A stretch of DNA of 35,286 nt. Origin: ZC4RG42 sp036676355 (GTDB lineage: Bacteria > Pseudomonadota > Gammaproteobacteria > Burkholderiales > SG8-39). Below, piece by piece: positions 7,569 through 15,843 of this stretch. Positions within the stretch are counted from its first letter, which is position 1. The number at the start of each line of letters is the position of its first letter. Under the pieces are notes generated by a model. That model did not search any database and was not told the DNA's origin. It was given only the letters and a program-made list of their open reading frames with translations. The stretch covers positions 1-35,286 of the forward strand of contig JAKFDA010000021.1 of the NCBI GenBank assembly GCA_036676355.1. The letters are read 5' to 3'. Made by a program: the position numbers and the translations under genes.

Positions 7569-10349
7569 TCAGGCTTGGAGTTTTTCCAGTTGCGGGCGTA
7601 GTTTTTCCAGCGTGGCGGTGAAGTTCGCCAGCCGCTCCTTTTCCTGTGCGACCACATTCGCCGGTGCGCGTTCGACGAAGCTCGTATTGCCGAGCTTTGC
7701 CTGCGCTTTGGCGATTTCGCCTTCCAGTCGCACGACTTCCTTGCTCACGCGTTCGCGCTCGGCCGCCACGTCGATCTCGATCTTCAACATCAGGCGCGTG
7801 GTACCGACCACCGATACAGGCGCGTCGGCTTCGGGCAGCGCAGCGACGACGCTCGCCTCGGAGAGACGTGCGAGCAGTTGCATGTAGGGGAAAAAGCGCT
7901 GCAGTTGCGCGGCGTCGCCTTCGGCCAGCAACGGCACGCGTTGCGACGGGGAAATGCCCATTTCGCCGCGCAGATTGCGACATGCGTCGGTCAAGGTTTT
8001 CAGTTCGGCCACGTCGTGCTCGGCCTGCTCGTCCAGACGTTCGCTGCGTGCGCGCGGGTAAGCGGCAATCATCAGACTCGGCGCAGGCAGTGCGCCGTCC
8101 GCAGTGGTCAAGGGTGCGATCTTCTGCCACAACTCTTCGGTAATGAACGGAATGATCGGGTGCGCCAGACGCAGCACCGCTTCGAGGACGCGCACCAGCG
8201 TGCGCCGCGTAGCGCGTTGCTGCGCTTCGTTGCCGTGCTGCAGTTGCACCTTGGCGAGTTCCACGTACCAATCGCAATATTCATCCCATACGAATTCGTA
8301 GATCGCACGCGCCACCATGTCGAAGCGGTATTCGCGGAAGGCTTCGTGCACCAGCGATTCGGTGCGCTGCAATTTGCTGACGATCCAGCTATCGACGAAG
8401 GAGTGTTCGAGCGGCAGCGCTTCGTCCTGGCCGCAGTCCTTGCCCTCGGTGTTCATCAGGACGAAGCGTGTTGCGTTCCACAGTTTGTTGCAGAAATTGC
8501 GATAACCCTCGCAGCGCGCGAGGTCGAACTTGATGTCGCGCCCGTGCGTGGCGAGGCTGGCGAAAGTAAAGCGCAGCGCGTCCGTGCCGTACGACGGAAT
8601 GCCTTCGGGAAACTGACGCCGGGTGGTTTTCTCGATCTGCGCCGCCTGTTTGGGGTTCATCAGACCGGAGGTGCGTTTTTCGATCAGCGCATCCAGTTCG
8701 ATGCCGTCGATGATATCGAGCGGGTCGAGCACGTTGCCCTTCGACTTCGACATCTTCTGGCCTTCGCCGTCGCGCACCAGGCCGGTGACGTACACCTCGC
8801 GGAAGGGCACTTTGCCGGTGATGTGCTTGGTCATCATGACCATGCGCGCCACCCAGAAGAAAATGATATCGAAGCCCGTGACCAGCACGGATGTCGGCAG
8901 ATACATGTCGATCGCAGGACTGCTCTTTTCGGGATACTCGGGCGTCCAGTCGAGCGTGGAGAAAGGCCACAGCGCCGACGAAAACCAGGTATCGAGCACA
9001 TCCTCGTCCCGCCGCAGCGACTTGTTGCCGGCGAGTTGGCGCGCTTCGGCTTCGTCGTGCGCTACGTAGACGCGACCCTCGTCGTCGTACCAGGCGGGAA
9101 TGCGGTGACCCCACCAGAGTTGTCGCGATATGCACCAATCCTGGATGTTGGTCAGCCATTGCGTGTAGGTGGTCAGCCAGTTCTCCGGCACGAAGCGCAC
9201 GTCCGCATCGCCTTCTTCGGCATGGGTGCATTCCAGACCGAGGCGCGCCAGCGTGGCCATGTTCATGAACCATTGATCGGTCAGCATCGGCTCGATCACG
9301 ACGCCGGTGCGTTCGCCGCGCGGCACCATCAGCTTGTGCGGCTTGATCGAGTCCAGCAGCTCTTCGCGTTCAAGGTCTGCGACGATGCGCTTGCGCGCCT
9401 CGAAACGGTCGAGGCCGCGATAGGCTTGCGGGGCGTTGTCATTGATGCGTGCGTCGAGCGTGAAGATGTTGATCGGCTGAAGCTTGTGCCGCTGACTGAC
9501 CTGCCAATCGTTGAAGTCGTGCGCCGGCGTGATTTTCACGCAACCGGTGCCGAATTCGCGATCGACGTATTCGTCGGCAATGATCGGAATACGGCGCCCG
9601 GTGAGCGGGAGAACGACCTCACCGCCTATCAGATTCTTGTAGCGCTCGTCTTCGGGATGCACTGCGACGGCGACGTCGCCCAGCAGCGTTTCCGGTCGCG
9701 TGGTGGCGACCACCAGATGGCCCTTGCCGTCCACGCGCGGATAGCGGATGTGCCACAGACTGCCCGATTCCTCTTCCGAAACCACTTCGAGATCGGAGAC
9801 CGCGGTGCCGAGCTTCGGATCCCAGTTCACCAGCCGCTTGCCGCGATAGATCAAACCTTCGCGATACATGCGCACGAACACCTCGGTCACGGTCTGCGAC
9901 AGGCCCTCGTCCATGGTGAAGCGCTCGCGCGACCAGTCGCACGAGGCGCCCATGCGGCGCATCTGACGCGTAATGGTCGAGCCCGAGTGCTCCTTCCATT
10001 CCCACACGCGCTCGATGAACTGCTCGCGACCGAGGTCGTGGCGCGACACCTTCTGCGCTTCGAGTTGCCGTTCGACCACGATCTGCGTCGCGATGCCGGC
10101 GTGATCGGTGCCCGGTTGCCACAGCGTGTTCCAGCCCATCATGCGATGGAAGCGCGTCAGCCCGTCCATGATCGTGTGCTGGAACGCATGTCCCATATGC
10201 AACGTGCCGGTGACGTTGGGCGGCGGCAGCAAAATCGAATAGGACGGTTTGCCGGGCTGGAAACCGGCGGCGAAGTAACCGCTGTTTTCCCATACGGGAT
10301 ACCAGTGTTGTTCGATGGTGTGGGGGTCGAAGCTCTTGGCGAGTTCCAT
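7569..10349 (-). CDS. valS: Valyl-tRNA synthetase
   Basis: This is a full-length class Ia synthetase of 926 residues that charges tRNA-Val with valine in the cytoplasm. The adenylate-binding HIGH motif appears as HMGH at 51-54 after PPPNVTGTL, and KMSKS is at 532-536. An editing domain lies between them, a helical anticodon-binding domain follows, and a C-terminal coiled coil (from about residue 860, rich in Glu/Arg/Leu) is characteristic of ValRS. ATG 10349 (MELAKSFDPHTIEQHWY) fits the family start; an in-frame ATG at 10388 would add 13 atypical residues. Neither has a clear ribosome site. It follows pepA-holC and the small coiled-coil gene on the same strand, but a -10 box at 10431-10436 suggests its own promoter. 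Confidence 0.97.
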   Translation of the reverse strand: MELAKSFDPHTIEQHWYPVWENSGYFAAGFQPGKPSYSILLPPPNVTGTLHMGHAFQHTIMDGLTRFHRMMGWNTLWQPGTDHAGIATQIVVERQLEAQKVSRHDLGREQFIERVWEWKEHSGSTITRQMRRMGASCDWSRERFTMDEGLSQTVTEVFVRMYREGLIYRGKRLVNWDPKLGTAVSDLEVVSEEESGSLWHIRYPRVDGKGHLVVATTRPETLLGDVAVAVHPEDERYKNLIGGEVVLPLTGRRIPIIADEYVDREFGTGCVKITPAHDFNDWQVSQRHKLQPINIFTLDARINDNAPQAYRGLDRFEARKRIVADLEREELLDSIKPHKLMVPRGERTGVVIEPMLTDQWFMNMATLARLGLECTHAEEGDADVRFVPENWLTTYTQWLTNIQDWCISRQLWWGHRIPAWYDDEGRVYVAHDEAEARQLAGNKSLRRDEDVLDTWFSSALWPFSTLDWTPEYPEKSSPAIDMYLPTSVLVTGFDIIFFWVARMVMMTKHITGKVPFREVYVTGLVRDGEGQKMSKSKGNVLDPLDIIDGIELDALIEKRTSGLMNPKQAAQIEKTTRRQFPEGIPSYGTDALRFTFASLATHGRDIKFDLARCEGYRNFCNKLWNATRFVLMNTEGKDCGQDEALPLEHSFVDSWIVSKLQRTESLVHEAFREYRFDMVARAIYEFVWDEYCDWYVELAKVQLQHGNEAQQRATRRTLVRVLEAVLRLAHPIIPFITEELWQKIAPLTTADGALPAPSLMIAAYPRARSERLDEQAEHDVAELKTLTDACRNLRGEMGISPSQRVPLLAEGDAAQLQRFFPYMQLLARLSEASVVAALPEADAPVSVVGTTRLMLKIEIDVAAERERVSKEVVRLEGEIAKAQAKLGNTSFVERAPANVVAQEKERLANFTATLEKLRPQLEKLQA

Positions 10350-10430
10350 GAATCCGGAAAGGAGAAAGTTGGCGCGCGCTCTGCGCATTGCGGAGGGCGA
10401 CAGGCAAGGGCCGCCCTCGATGGACGGTGG

Positions 10431-10436
10431 ATTATA
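10431..10436 (-). promoter_or_regulatory. Candidate -10 box for valS
   Basis: The minus strand reads a perfect TATAAT here, about 80 bases before the valS ATG. No good -35 box stands 15-18 bases further upstream. It is the best promoter signal in the 177-base gap between valS and the upstream gene. Confidence 0.4.
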
Positions 10437-10526
10437 TCGTGCGGCGAGCGCCGCTCCGGTGCAGCTCAGACGTACAGTGCAAAATCGCGTGCCGCAGTGG
10501 GCGCCACGTACGAAACGGGCGTTGCG

Positions 10527-10928
10527 CTACGCGTCGTTCAGTCGGCGGATTTCTTCGTCGATGACCTGCGTCACCGCTTCACGCACCGCGCGACGGACTT
10601 CCACTTCGAGCTCGACGCGCGCACGCGTCATGACGTCCGCAACGGTCGCGGCGATGCGCGGGTGCAGGCGCGCCTCGACCAGGCGTTCGAGTTCGGCCCG
10701 AATGAGCTGGAGGATTTCCGTGCGCAGTTCGCGTTCGAAATTTTCCAGCTCGCTTTCGCTCATCGGCACGCTGCCCGCCTTTGCGGCGTTCACGCCTTCT
10801 TCGACGATCTCGGTCAGCGTGGGGAAATCCACCGGCGGGGCGGGCTGCGCTTCATTGCGCGGCACGCGGTGCTTTGCCAGCAACGCTTCGGCTTTGCGCA
10901 ATACGTCGTCCGGGTCGCCGTTATGCAC
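10527..10928 (-). CDS. Small charged coiled-coil protein downstream of holC (DUF2486-like)
   Basis: The product (133 residues from GTG 10928) is a cytoplasmic, highly charged protein. Its N-terminal part has the segment DFPTLTEIVEEG, and from about residue 65 it is predicted to be a long amphipathic helix (many ELE, RAELERLVEA and VEVRRAVREAV patterns). No enzyme motif is visible. The GTG start lies 8 bases inside the 3' end of holC, so translation is probably coupled. The proline-rich LTEIV segment and the position between holC and valS recall the DUF2486-type proteins found there in Burkholderia and relatives; that match is from memory of context, not a search. No function should be assigned. 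Confidence 0.72.
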   Translation of the reverse strand: MHNGDPDDVLRKAEALLAKHRVPRNEAQPAPPVDFPTLTEIVEEGVNAAKAGSVPMSESELENFERELRTEILQLIRAELERLVEARLHPRIAATVADVMTRARVELEVEVRRAVREAVTQVIDEEIRRLNDA

Positions 10929-11355
10929 GTTTGCGCTCCGCCAGGTTATGCGTCTGAATGAGGTAGCCGCGGTCCTTGTAGAAACGATATCGTGCGCGCG
11001 CCCGCTGCTTGTCGTCATCGTCGCAACCGACGATTTCGATCAGACGCTGAAAGCGCGCGAACGACGGCGGCCATTCGTCGTGCAGATTGACCAGCACGTC
11101 GTCGTGCGGCAGGGCGTCGGTATCGCCGCGCGCGACCAATACCGGGGTTTCCGCCGCGAGGCGATGGTCCGCCATGCAGTGAGGCACGAAGGCGAGCGGC
11201 GGTGTGGTCCACAGCAATTGGTCGACGGCATGAGCGACTTCGCCGTCCGGCGCGTACATCACGATGCGTAACTGCTGCTGCACCGCTTTGGCGGCGAGGC
11301 GGCAGGCGACCGACAGGCGGTCGTCCGCTTCAAGATAAAAGTCGACTCGTGTCAC
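10921..11355 (-). CDS. holC: DNA polymerase III chi subunit
   Basis: The chi subunit (144 residues) belongs to the clamp-loader complex; it pairs with psi and links the replisome to single-strand binding protein. The sequence opens with TRVDFYLEADD and has the typical central DQLLWT.P..FVPHC segment and a YRFYKDRGY end, all usual for HolC. The start is GTG at 11355, within GTGA: its first bases form the stop of pepA, a classic coupling overlap. The stop overlaps the next gene by 8 bases. The length is that of the family. Confidence 0.95.
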   Translation of the reverse strand: MTRVDFYLEADDRLSVACRLAAKAVQQQLRIVMYAPDGEVAHAVDQLLWTTPPLAFVPHCMADHRLAAETPVLVARGDTDALPHDDVLVNLHDEWPPSFARFQRLIEIVGCDDDDKQRARARYRFYKDRGYLIQTHNLAERKRA

Positions 11356-12848
11356 GAGCGCCGCGCGCGGTGCAGGAGAAAAGTGGTGAGCAAGGGCACG
11401 GGGCGGCCTGTAGCCCCCTTGTTCTTGCCCGAAGTCCACGCCGTGCCGGCGATATCGAGATGCGCCCAGGCATACTGTTCGGCGTAGCGCGCCAGGAAGC
11501 ACGCCGCGGTCACGCTGCCGCCCGGACGCCCGCCGATATTCGCCATGTCGGCGAACGGGCTCTTGAGCTGCTCCTGATACTCCTCCCACAGTGGCATGCG
11601 CCAGCCGCGATCCCAGGATTCGCGCCCGGCTTCGAGCAATTCGTCGGCGAGGCCTTCGTCGTTCGCGAACACGCCCGTCGCCACATGGCCCAGTGCGATG
11701 ACGCACGCGCCGGTGAGGGTGGCGATATCGACCACCGCGGCCGGGTTGAAGCGTTCGGCATAGGTGAGCGCGTCGCACAGGATCAGACGGCCTTCGGCAT
11801 CGGTGTTGAGAATTTCGATCGTCTGCCCCGACAGGCTGGTGACGATATCGCCAGGCTTGGTCGCATTGCCTCCCGGCATGTTTTCCGTGGTGGGAATGAG
11901 GCCGACGAGGTTGAGCTTGGGTTTCAATTCGGCGATCGCACGGAAGGTGCCGAGCACGCTTGCTGCGCCGCACATGTCGTACTTCATCTCGTCCATTTCG
12001 GCGGACGGCTTGATGGAGATGCCGCCCGTATCGAAAGTCACGCCCTTGCCGACCAGCACGACCGGTTTCTCCTTTTTGCCGGCGCCGGAATACTGCAGCA
12101 CCAGAAATTTCGGCGGTTCGTGCGAACCTTTAGCCACGGCCAGCAGGGCGCCCATGCCGAGCTTTTCCATGTCCTTGCGTTCGAGCACTTCGACACCGAT
12201 CTTGTGCGTTTTTGCCAGCTGCAGCGCCTGTTCGGCGAGATGGCCGGGCGTGCAAAGATTGCTGGGCCGGTTGCCTAGATTCTTGGTGAAGTCCATGCCT
12301 GCGGCGATCGCGCGTCCTTCGGTGACGCCTTCGGCGATCGCGTCGGCGACCGATTTTTCGCTCAGCGCGAAGATGAGTTTTTTCAGCCGCGCAACAGGCG
12401 ATTTCTTGCTCTTGAACTCCTCGAAGCGATAGATCGATTCCGCGGCGATGATCACGGCTTGCCGGGCGCTCCAGCGTAAATCGCAGCCGCGTACCGGCAG
12501 TTCGACCAGATACAGGTGTGCATCTGCCGCGCCCGTATCCTTCAGCGCGTTGACCGCATTCCGCACCGCCTCGCGGTAAGCCTTGGCGCCGAACTCCGGC
12601 TCCTTGCCGAGTCCGACCAGAATAAGTCGTTCACAAGCGAGCGAAGCTGGCTTCAGCAATACCCGTGTTGCGCCCAGTTTGCCGTCGATGTCGCGGCGCT
12701 TGATAAGTTCGGTGATCAGACCTTTGGCGGCGCGATCCACCGCTTCGGCGCTGGCCGAAAGCTTGCCCGATTCATAAATGCCGACGACCAGTGCGCCGGT
12801 AGCGAGCTTGTCCGGCTCTGCGACTTTCGTGCTAAATTCCAAGGCCAT
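11352..12848 (-). CDS. pepA: Leucyl aminopeptidase (M17)
   Basis: A 498-residue cytoplasmic metallo-aminopeptidase that releases N-terminal residues from peptides. In some bacteria PepA also binds DNA as an architectural protein. The C-terminal catalytic domain contains the VGKGVTFDTGG metal/substrate segment and the M17 signature NTDAEGR at 348-354. ATG 12848 begins MALEFSTKV, a normal family start. It is first in a minus-strand run with holC and the small coiled-coil gene, and diverges from lptF as in many beta- and gammaproteobacteria. A candidate promoter is listed at 12899-12928. Confidence 0.97.
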   Translation of the reverse strand: MALEFSTKVAEPDKLATGALVVGIYESGKLSASAEAVDRAAKGLITELIKRRDIDGKLGATRVLLKPASLACERLILVGLGKEPEFGAKAYREAVRNAVNALKDTGAADAHLYLVELPVRGCDLRWSARQAVIIAAESIYRFEEFKSKKSPVARLKKLIFALSEKSVADAIAEGVTEGRAIAAGMDFTKNLGNRPSNLCTPGHLAEQALQLAKTHKIGVEVLERKDMEKLGMGALLAVAKGSHEPPKFLVLQYSGAGKKEKPVVLVGKGVTFDTGGISIKPSAEMDEMKYDMCGAASVLGTFRAIAELKPKLNLVGLIPTTENMPGGNATKPGDIVTSLSGQTIEILNTDAEGRLILCDALTYAERFNPAAVVDIATLTGACVIALGHVATGVFANDEGLADELLEAGRESWDRGWRMPLWEEYQEQLKSPFADMANIGGRPGGSVTAACFLARYAEQYAWAHLDIAGTAWTSGKNKGATGRPVPLLTTFLLHRARRS

Positions 12849-12898
12849 CTCCGTTCGTGCTGCCGTTTCGATAAAAGAAGCGAGTCGAATGGCGAACG

Positions 12899-12928
12899 AT
12901 TATCCCCGCTTTGTTTCGACCCCGTCAA
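12899..12928 (-). promoter_or_regulatory. Promoter for the pepA operon
   Basis: On the minus strand TTGACG (12923-12928) is followed after 18 bases by GATAAT (12899-12904), about 50 bases before the pepA start. Both boxes match the sigma70 consensus well. It sits in the 138-base divergent gap with lptF, for which I saw no equally good promoter. Confidence 0.6.
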
Positions 12929-12986
12929 AAGCCCGCGGTCGAAATCGGGATCGCTTTCGGAGCCGCGCAACGGCTGACATTCCCCG

Positions 12987-14069
12987 GTGATATTTCAACG
13001 CTCGCTTTTGCGCGAATTCGGCAACTATGCCGCTGCGGTGTTCGCCGCGCTTTTCGCCATCGTCGTGACCAGCCAGCTGGTGCGCATGCTCGGTCGTGCC
13101 GCCGGCGGCAGCATTCCCACCGATGCCGTATTCGCGCTCATCGGCTTCACCGCGATCAACTATCTTCCCGTTCTGCTGGCGCTGACCCTTTTCGTCGCTG
13201 TGCTGATGGCCATTTCGCGCGCCTATCGCGACTCGGAAATGGTGATCTGGTCCGCATCCGGCGTGTCGCTGCTGGCGTGGATTCGTCCGGTCGCGCTGTT
13301 TGCCGCGCCGCTGGTCGTCGTCATCGCACTGATGGCGTTGTTGCTTTCGCCCTGGGCGAACGATCGTGCGGACGAGTATCGGCGGCAGATCGAAAGCCGC
13401 GATGAAGTGTCGCGTATCGCACCCGGGGTATTTCGCGAATCGGCCAATGCCGAGCGGGTGTTTTTCGTCGAAAGCGCGGATGTGGGCGAAGGGCGCGTCA
13501 AGAACGTGTTCATCGCCAGCAAGCAGCATGGCAAGACCGGAGTCGTGGTCAGCAACGAGGGCTACATGGAAGTGGCGCCGAACGGCGATCGCTTCGCCGT
13601 GCTGTTGAACGGACGTCGTTACGAAGGTACGCCGGGCACGCCCGAATATCGGGTCACGGAATTCGAACGCTATGCCGCGCGTATTCAATCCGTGGAGCAA
13701 CAGGTTGGCCGTGCCTCGCCCAAGACGATATCGACGCTCGAATTGGTGAAGGACAAAACCAATCGGGCGCGGGCGGAGTTGCTTTGGCGCATCGGTCTGC
13801 CGTTCGTGGCGATCAACCTCGCCCTGCTGGCGATTCCGCTGTCTTTCGTCAATCCACGCGCCAGCCGATCGATGAACCTGCTTTTCGCGGTGTTCGCCTA
13901 CATGCTCTACAGCAACCTGCTCGGCGTGGTTCAGGCATGGGTGTCGCAAGGCAAGCTTAGTTTTGGCGTCGGCTGGTGGATTCTGCATGTCGCGGCGTTA
14001 GCGGTGGTGGCTTTACTGTTCGCCTGGCGCATGAGCCTGGGCTTTGCTTTCCTGCGGCGACGGACATGA
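12987..14069 (+). CDS. lptF: Lipopolysaccharide export permease LptF
   Basis: LptF (360 residues) is one of the two inner-membrane subunits of the LptB2FG ABC transporter that extracts LPS from the inner membrane. The sequence starts IFQRSLLREFGN, has three N-terminal helices, a periplasmic beta-jellyroll region at about 130-260 (VFRESANAERVFFVES, GYMEVAPNGDRF), and three C-terminal helices, the YjgP/YjgQ layout. The start is GTG at 12987; no strong ribosome site precedes it. The gene overlaps lptG by four bases (ATGA), consistent with production of the two subunits together. Confidence 0.96.
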   Translation: MIFQRSLLREFGNYAAAVFAALFAIVVTSQLVRMLGRAAGGSIPTDAVFALIGFTAINYLPVLLALTLFVAVLMAISRAYRDSEMVIWSASGVSLLAWIRPVALFAAPLVVVIALMALLLSPWANDRADEYRRQIESRDEVSRIAPGVFRESANAERVFFVESADVGEGRVKNVFIASKQHGKTGVVVSNEGYMEVAPNGDRFAVLLNGRRYEGTPGTPEYRVTEFERYAARIQSVEQQVGRASPKTISTLELVKDKTNRARAELLWRIGLPFVAINLALLAIPLSFVNPRASRSMNLLFAVFAYMLYSNLLGVVQAWVSQGKLSFGVGWWILHVAALAVVALLFAWRMSLGFAFLRRRT

Positions 14070-15139
14070 CGCTCATCACGCGCTATCTGGGGCGGGAAAT
14101 CTATAAGGCGACGCTGTTCGCCTTCGTCGTGTTTCTTGCATTGTTCGCGTTCTTCGATCTCATCAACGAACTCGACAATCTGGGCAAGGGCTCGTACCGC
14201 ATGCCGCAGGCCTTTCTGTTCGTCCTGCTTTCGGTTCCCGGTCACGTCTATGAACTGTTTCCCATTGCCGTGCTGATCGGCACGCTGGTCGCATTATCCA
14301 ATCTCGCCAACAACTCGGAATTCACCGTACTGCGAGTGTCCGGTTTTTCACCCTGGCGGGCCGGGGCCACGCTGACGCGCATCGGCATGGCGTTCGTGGT
14401 GGCGACGATTCTGATCGGAGAACTGGCCGCCCCGGTTGCCGAACGTGCCGCGCAGCAACTGCGGCTGGATAGTCTGGGGCGCACCATCGCGCAGGAATTA
14501 CGCACCGGTCTATGGGTGCGCGCCGATTCGAAATTCGTCAATATCCGCGAGGTGTCGCCGGATTCGAGCCTTAAAGGCGTGCAGATCTATGAATTCGACG
14601 ACGCCATGCATCTCAAGTCGATCAGCGAAGCGGCGGCGGGAACCCATGTCGGAGAGAAAACCTGGCGGTTGACCGACGTGCAGCGCACGCTGTTCAGCGA
14701 TGGCGGTGCGCATGTCGAGCGGCTCGCCAGCATCGACTGGGAAACGGTGATCACGCCCGACATGCTGGCGGTCCTTCTGGTGCGGCCGGAAAAGATGTCG
14801 GCCTGGGGCCTTTATCAGTACACGCGCCACCTGGCCAAGAACCGGCAGAGCACCGAGCGCTATGAGATTGCGCTGTGGAAGAAAATCGTTTATCCGTTCG
14901 CCGCGCTGGTGATGATGGGCCTGGCGCTGCCGTTCGCATATATCCTGGTTCGGTCCGGCGGCGTGGGCGCCAAGCTGTTCGCCGGCATCATGCTCGGCGT
15001 GCTGTTCCATTTTCTCAACACGCTGTTCTCGCACCTCGGCGTTTTACAAGGCTGGCCACCGCTGGCGAGTGCGGTGTTGCCCAGCGCGATTTTCCTGCTG
15101 CTCGCAATGGGCATGATGTGGTGGGTCGAGCGAAGATAA
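14066..15139 (+). CDS. lptG: Lipopolysaccharide export permease LptG
   Basis: LptG (357 residues) is the partner permease of LptF in the LPS exporter. It begins TLITRYLGREIYK, has the same 3+3 transmembrane layout around a periplasmic domain (about 110-260), and contains the conserved NNSEFTVLRVSG stretch near residue 80, the coupling-helix region that contacts the LptB ATPase. The ATG start shares ATGA with the lptF stop. lptB is not in the window, as usual. It ends three bases before the stop of the convergent RDD gene. Confidence 0.97.
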   Translation: MTLITRYLGREIYKATLFAFVVFLALFAFFDLINELDNLGKGSYRMPQAFLFVLLSVPGHVYELFPIAVLIGTLVALSNLANNSEFTVLRVSGFSPWRAGATLTRIGMAFVVATILIGELAAPVAERAAQQLRLDSLGRTIAQELRTGLWVRADSKFVNIREVSPDSSLKGVQIYEFDDAMHLKSISEAAAGTHVGEKTWRLTDVQRTLFSDGGAHVERLASIDWETVITPDMLAVLLVRPEKMSAWGLYQYTRHLAKNRQSTERYEIALWKKIVYPFAALVMMGLALPFAYILVRSGGVGAKLFAGIMLGVLFHFLNTLFSHLGVLQGWPPLASAVLPSAIFLLLAMGMMWWVERR

Positions 15140-15142
15140 TTT

Positions 15143-15724
15143 TCAGCGCTTGTCCCCGATAAGGACCAGGCGGGTCCGGGCAAGGCGGTCGTGCAGGAAT
15201 TGTCCGTCGCGATCGATCCAGGCCCAGGCGATGGTGACGACGCCCGCCGCCAGCGCGAGCCAGCCGCGGATCGCATGCGGCTGCTTCCACAGCATGACGG
15301 CGCCCAGCGCGCCGGCGCCGATCGTCATCGCGGCGAGCAGAAGTCGCAGCAGTGCGTGTGGCATCGAAAGCGGCGCACCGTCGGCGCGCACCAGGCGCAG
15401 TTTCCAGGCCTTCATCGCCAGGGTCTGGCCGCGTCGCCAGCACCAGACGAAATAAAGGCTGAGCACTGCGACGAGGTAGCACTGGAAAGCCAACCGCGCC
15501 GCGCCTTCCAGCTTTGCGGTCGCCGCGCCGTAAAAGAGGAAGGAGGCAACCATGACGATCGCGGCGACGAGCAATGCCTCATAGACCATGGCGACCAGGC
15601 GCCGGACGATGGACGGGCGATGTGCTACCGGTTCGGCGCTCGCGGATACGACGGATGGGGTGGATTTCAAGGCGTGCGCGCCGCGCGTTCGAGGTTGAAA
15701 ACGCAGGGCAAGATGGCAAGGCAA
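15143..15724 (-). CDS. RDD family inner-membrane protein
   Basis: This protein (up to 193 residues) has four hydrophobic segments. The RDD-family features are an Arg-rich lead-in to the first helix (SIVRRLVAMVYE), the central GQTLAMKAWKLRLV motif, and a C-terminal WAWIDRDGQFLHDRLARTRLV, where the HDR.A.T element is typical. RDD proteins are poorly characterised; some affect ion exchange or secretion, so no function is given. The start is uncertain: TTG 15724 is the longest, TTG 15670 would give 175 residues, and neither has a ribosome site. It is convergent with lptG and divergent from ilvB. Confidence 0.85.
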   Translation of the reverse strand: MPCHLALRFQPRTRGAHALKSTPSVVSASAEPVAHRPSIVRRLVAMVYEALLVAAIVMVASFLFYGAATAKLEGAARLAFQCYLVAVLSLYFVWCWRRGQTLAMKAWKLRLVRADGAPLSMPHALLRLLLAAMTIGAGALGAVMLWKQPHAIRGWLALAAGVVTIAWAWIDRDGQFLHDRLARTRLVLIGDKR

Positions 15725-15745
15725 GCGATCTTAGCAAAGGCGCTT

Positions 15746-15764
15746 ACGGCACGGTGCGTGCCGT
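15746..15764. repeat. Inverted repeat upstream of ilvB
   Basis: ACGGCAC (15746-15752) and GTGCCGT (15758-15764) form a perfect 7-bp inverted repeat with a 5-base centre, ending 9 bases before the candidate ilvB -35 box. It could be an operator for ilvB or for the divergent RDD gene, or a simple hairpin. Confidence 0.35.
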
Positions 15765-15773
15765 TATGGAAAC

Positions 15774-15802
15774 TTGACCAAATAGCTCGCAACATTTACT
15801 GT
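15774..15802 (+). promoter_or_regulatory. Candidate promoter for the ilv operon
   Basis: TTGACC (15774-15779) is followed after 17 bases by TACTGT (15797-15802), 41 bases before the ilvB ATG. The -35 box is good; the -10 box is weak, as would suit a regulated promoter. No leader peptide rich in Ile, Leu or Val codons was seen in the short leader. Confidence 0.45.
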
Positions 15803-15843
15803 TCTCGGTTTTCGCCGAATATTCAACACACTTAGAGCTCTGC

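Noticed and set aside
7878..10961. 1027-codon plus-strand frame opposite valS
   Set aside because: It is a mirror of valS with His/Arg-rich composition and no recognisable domain.
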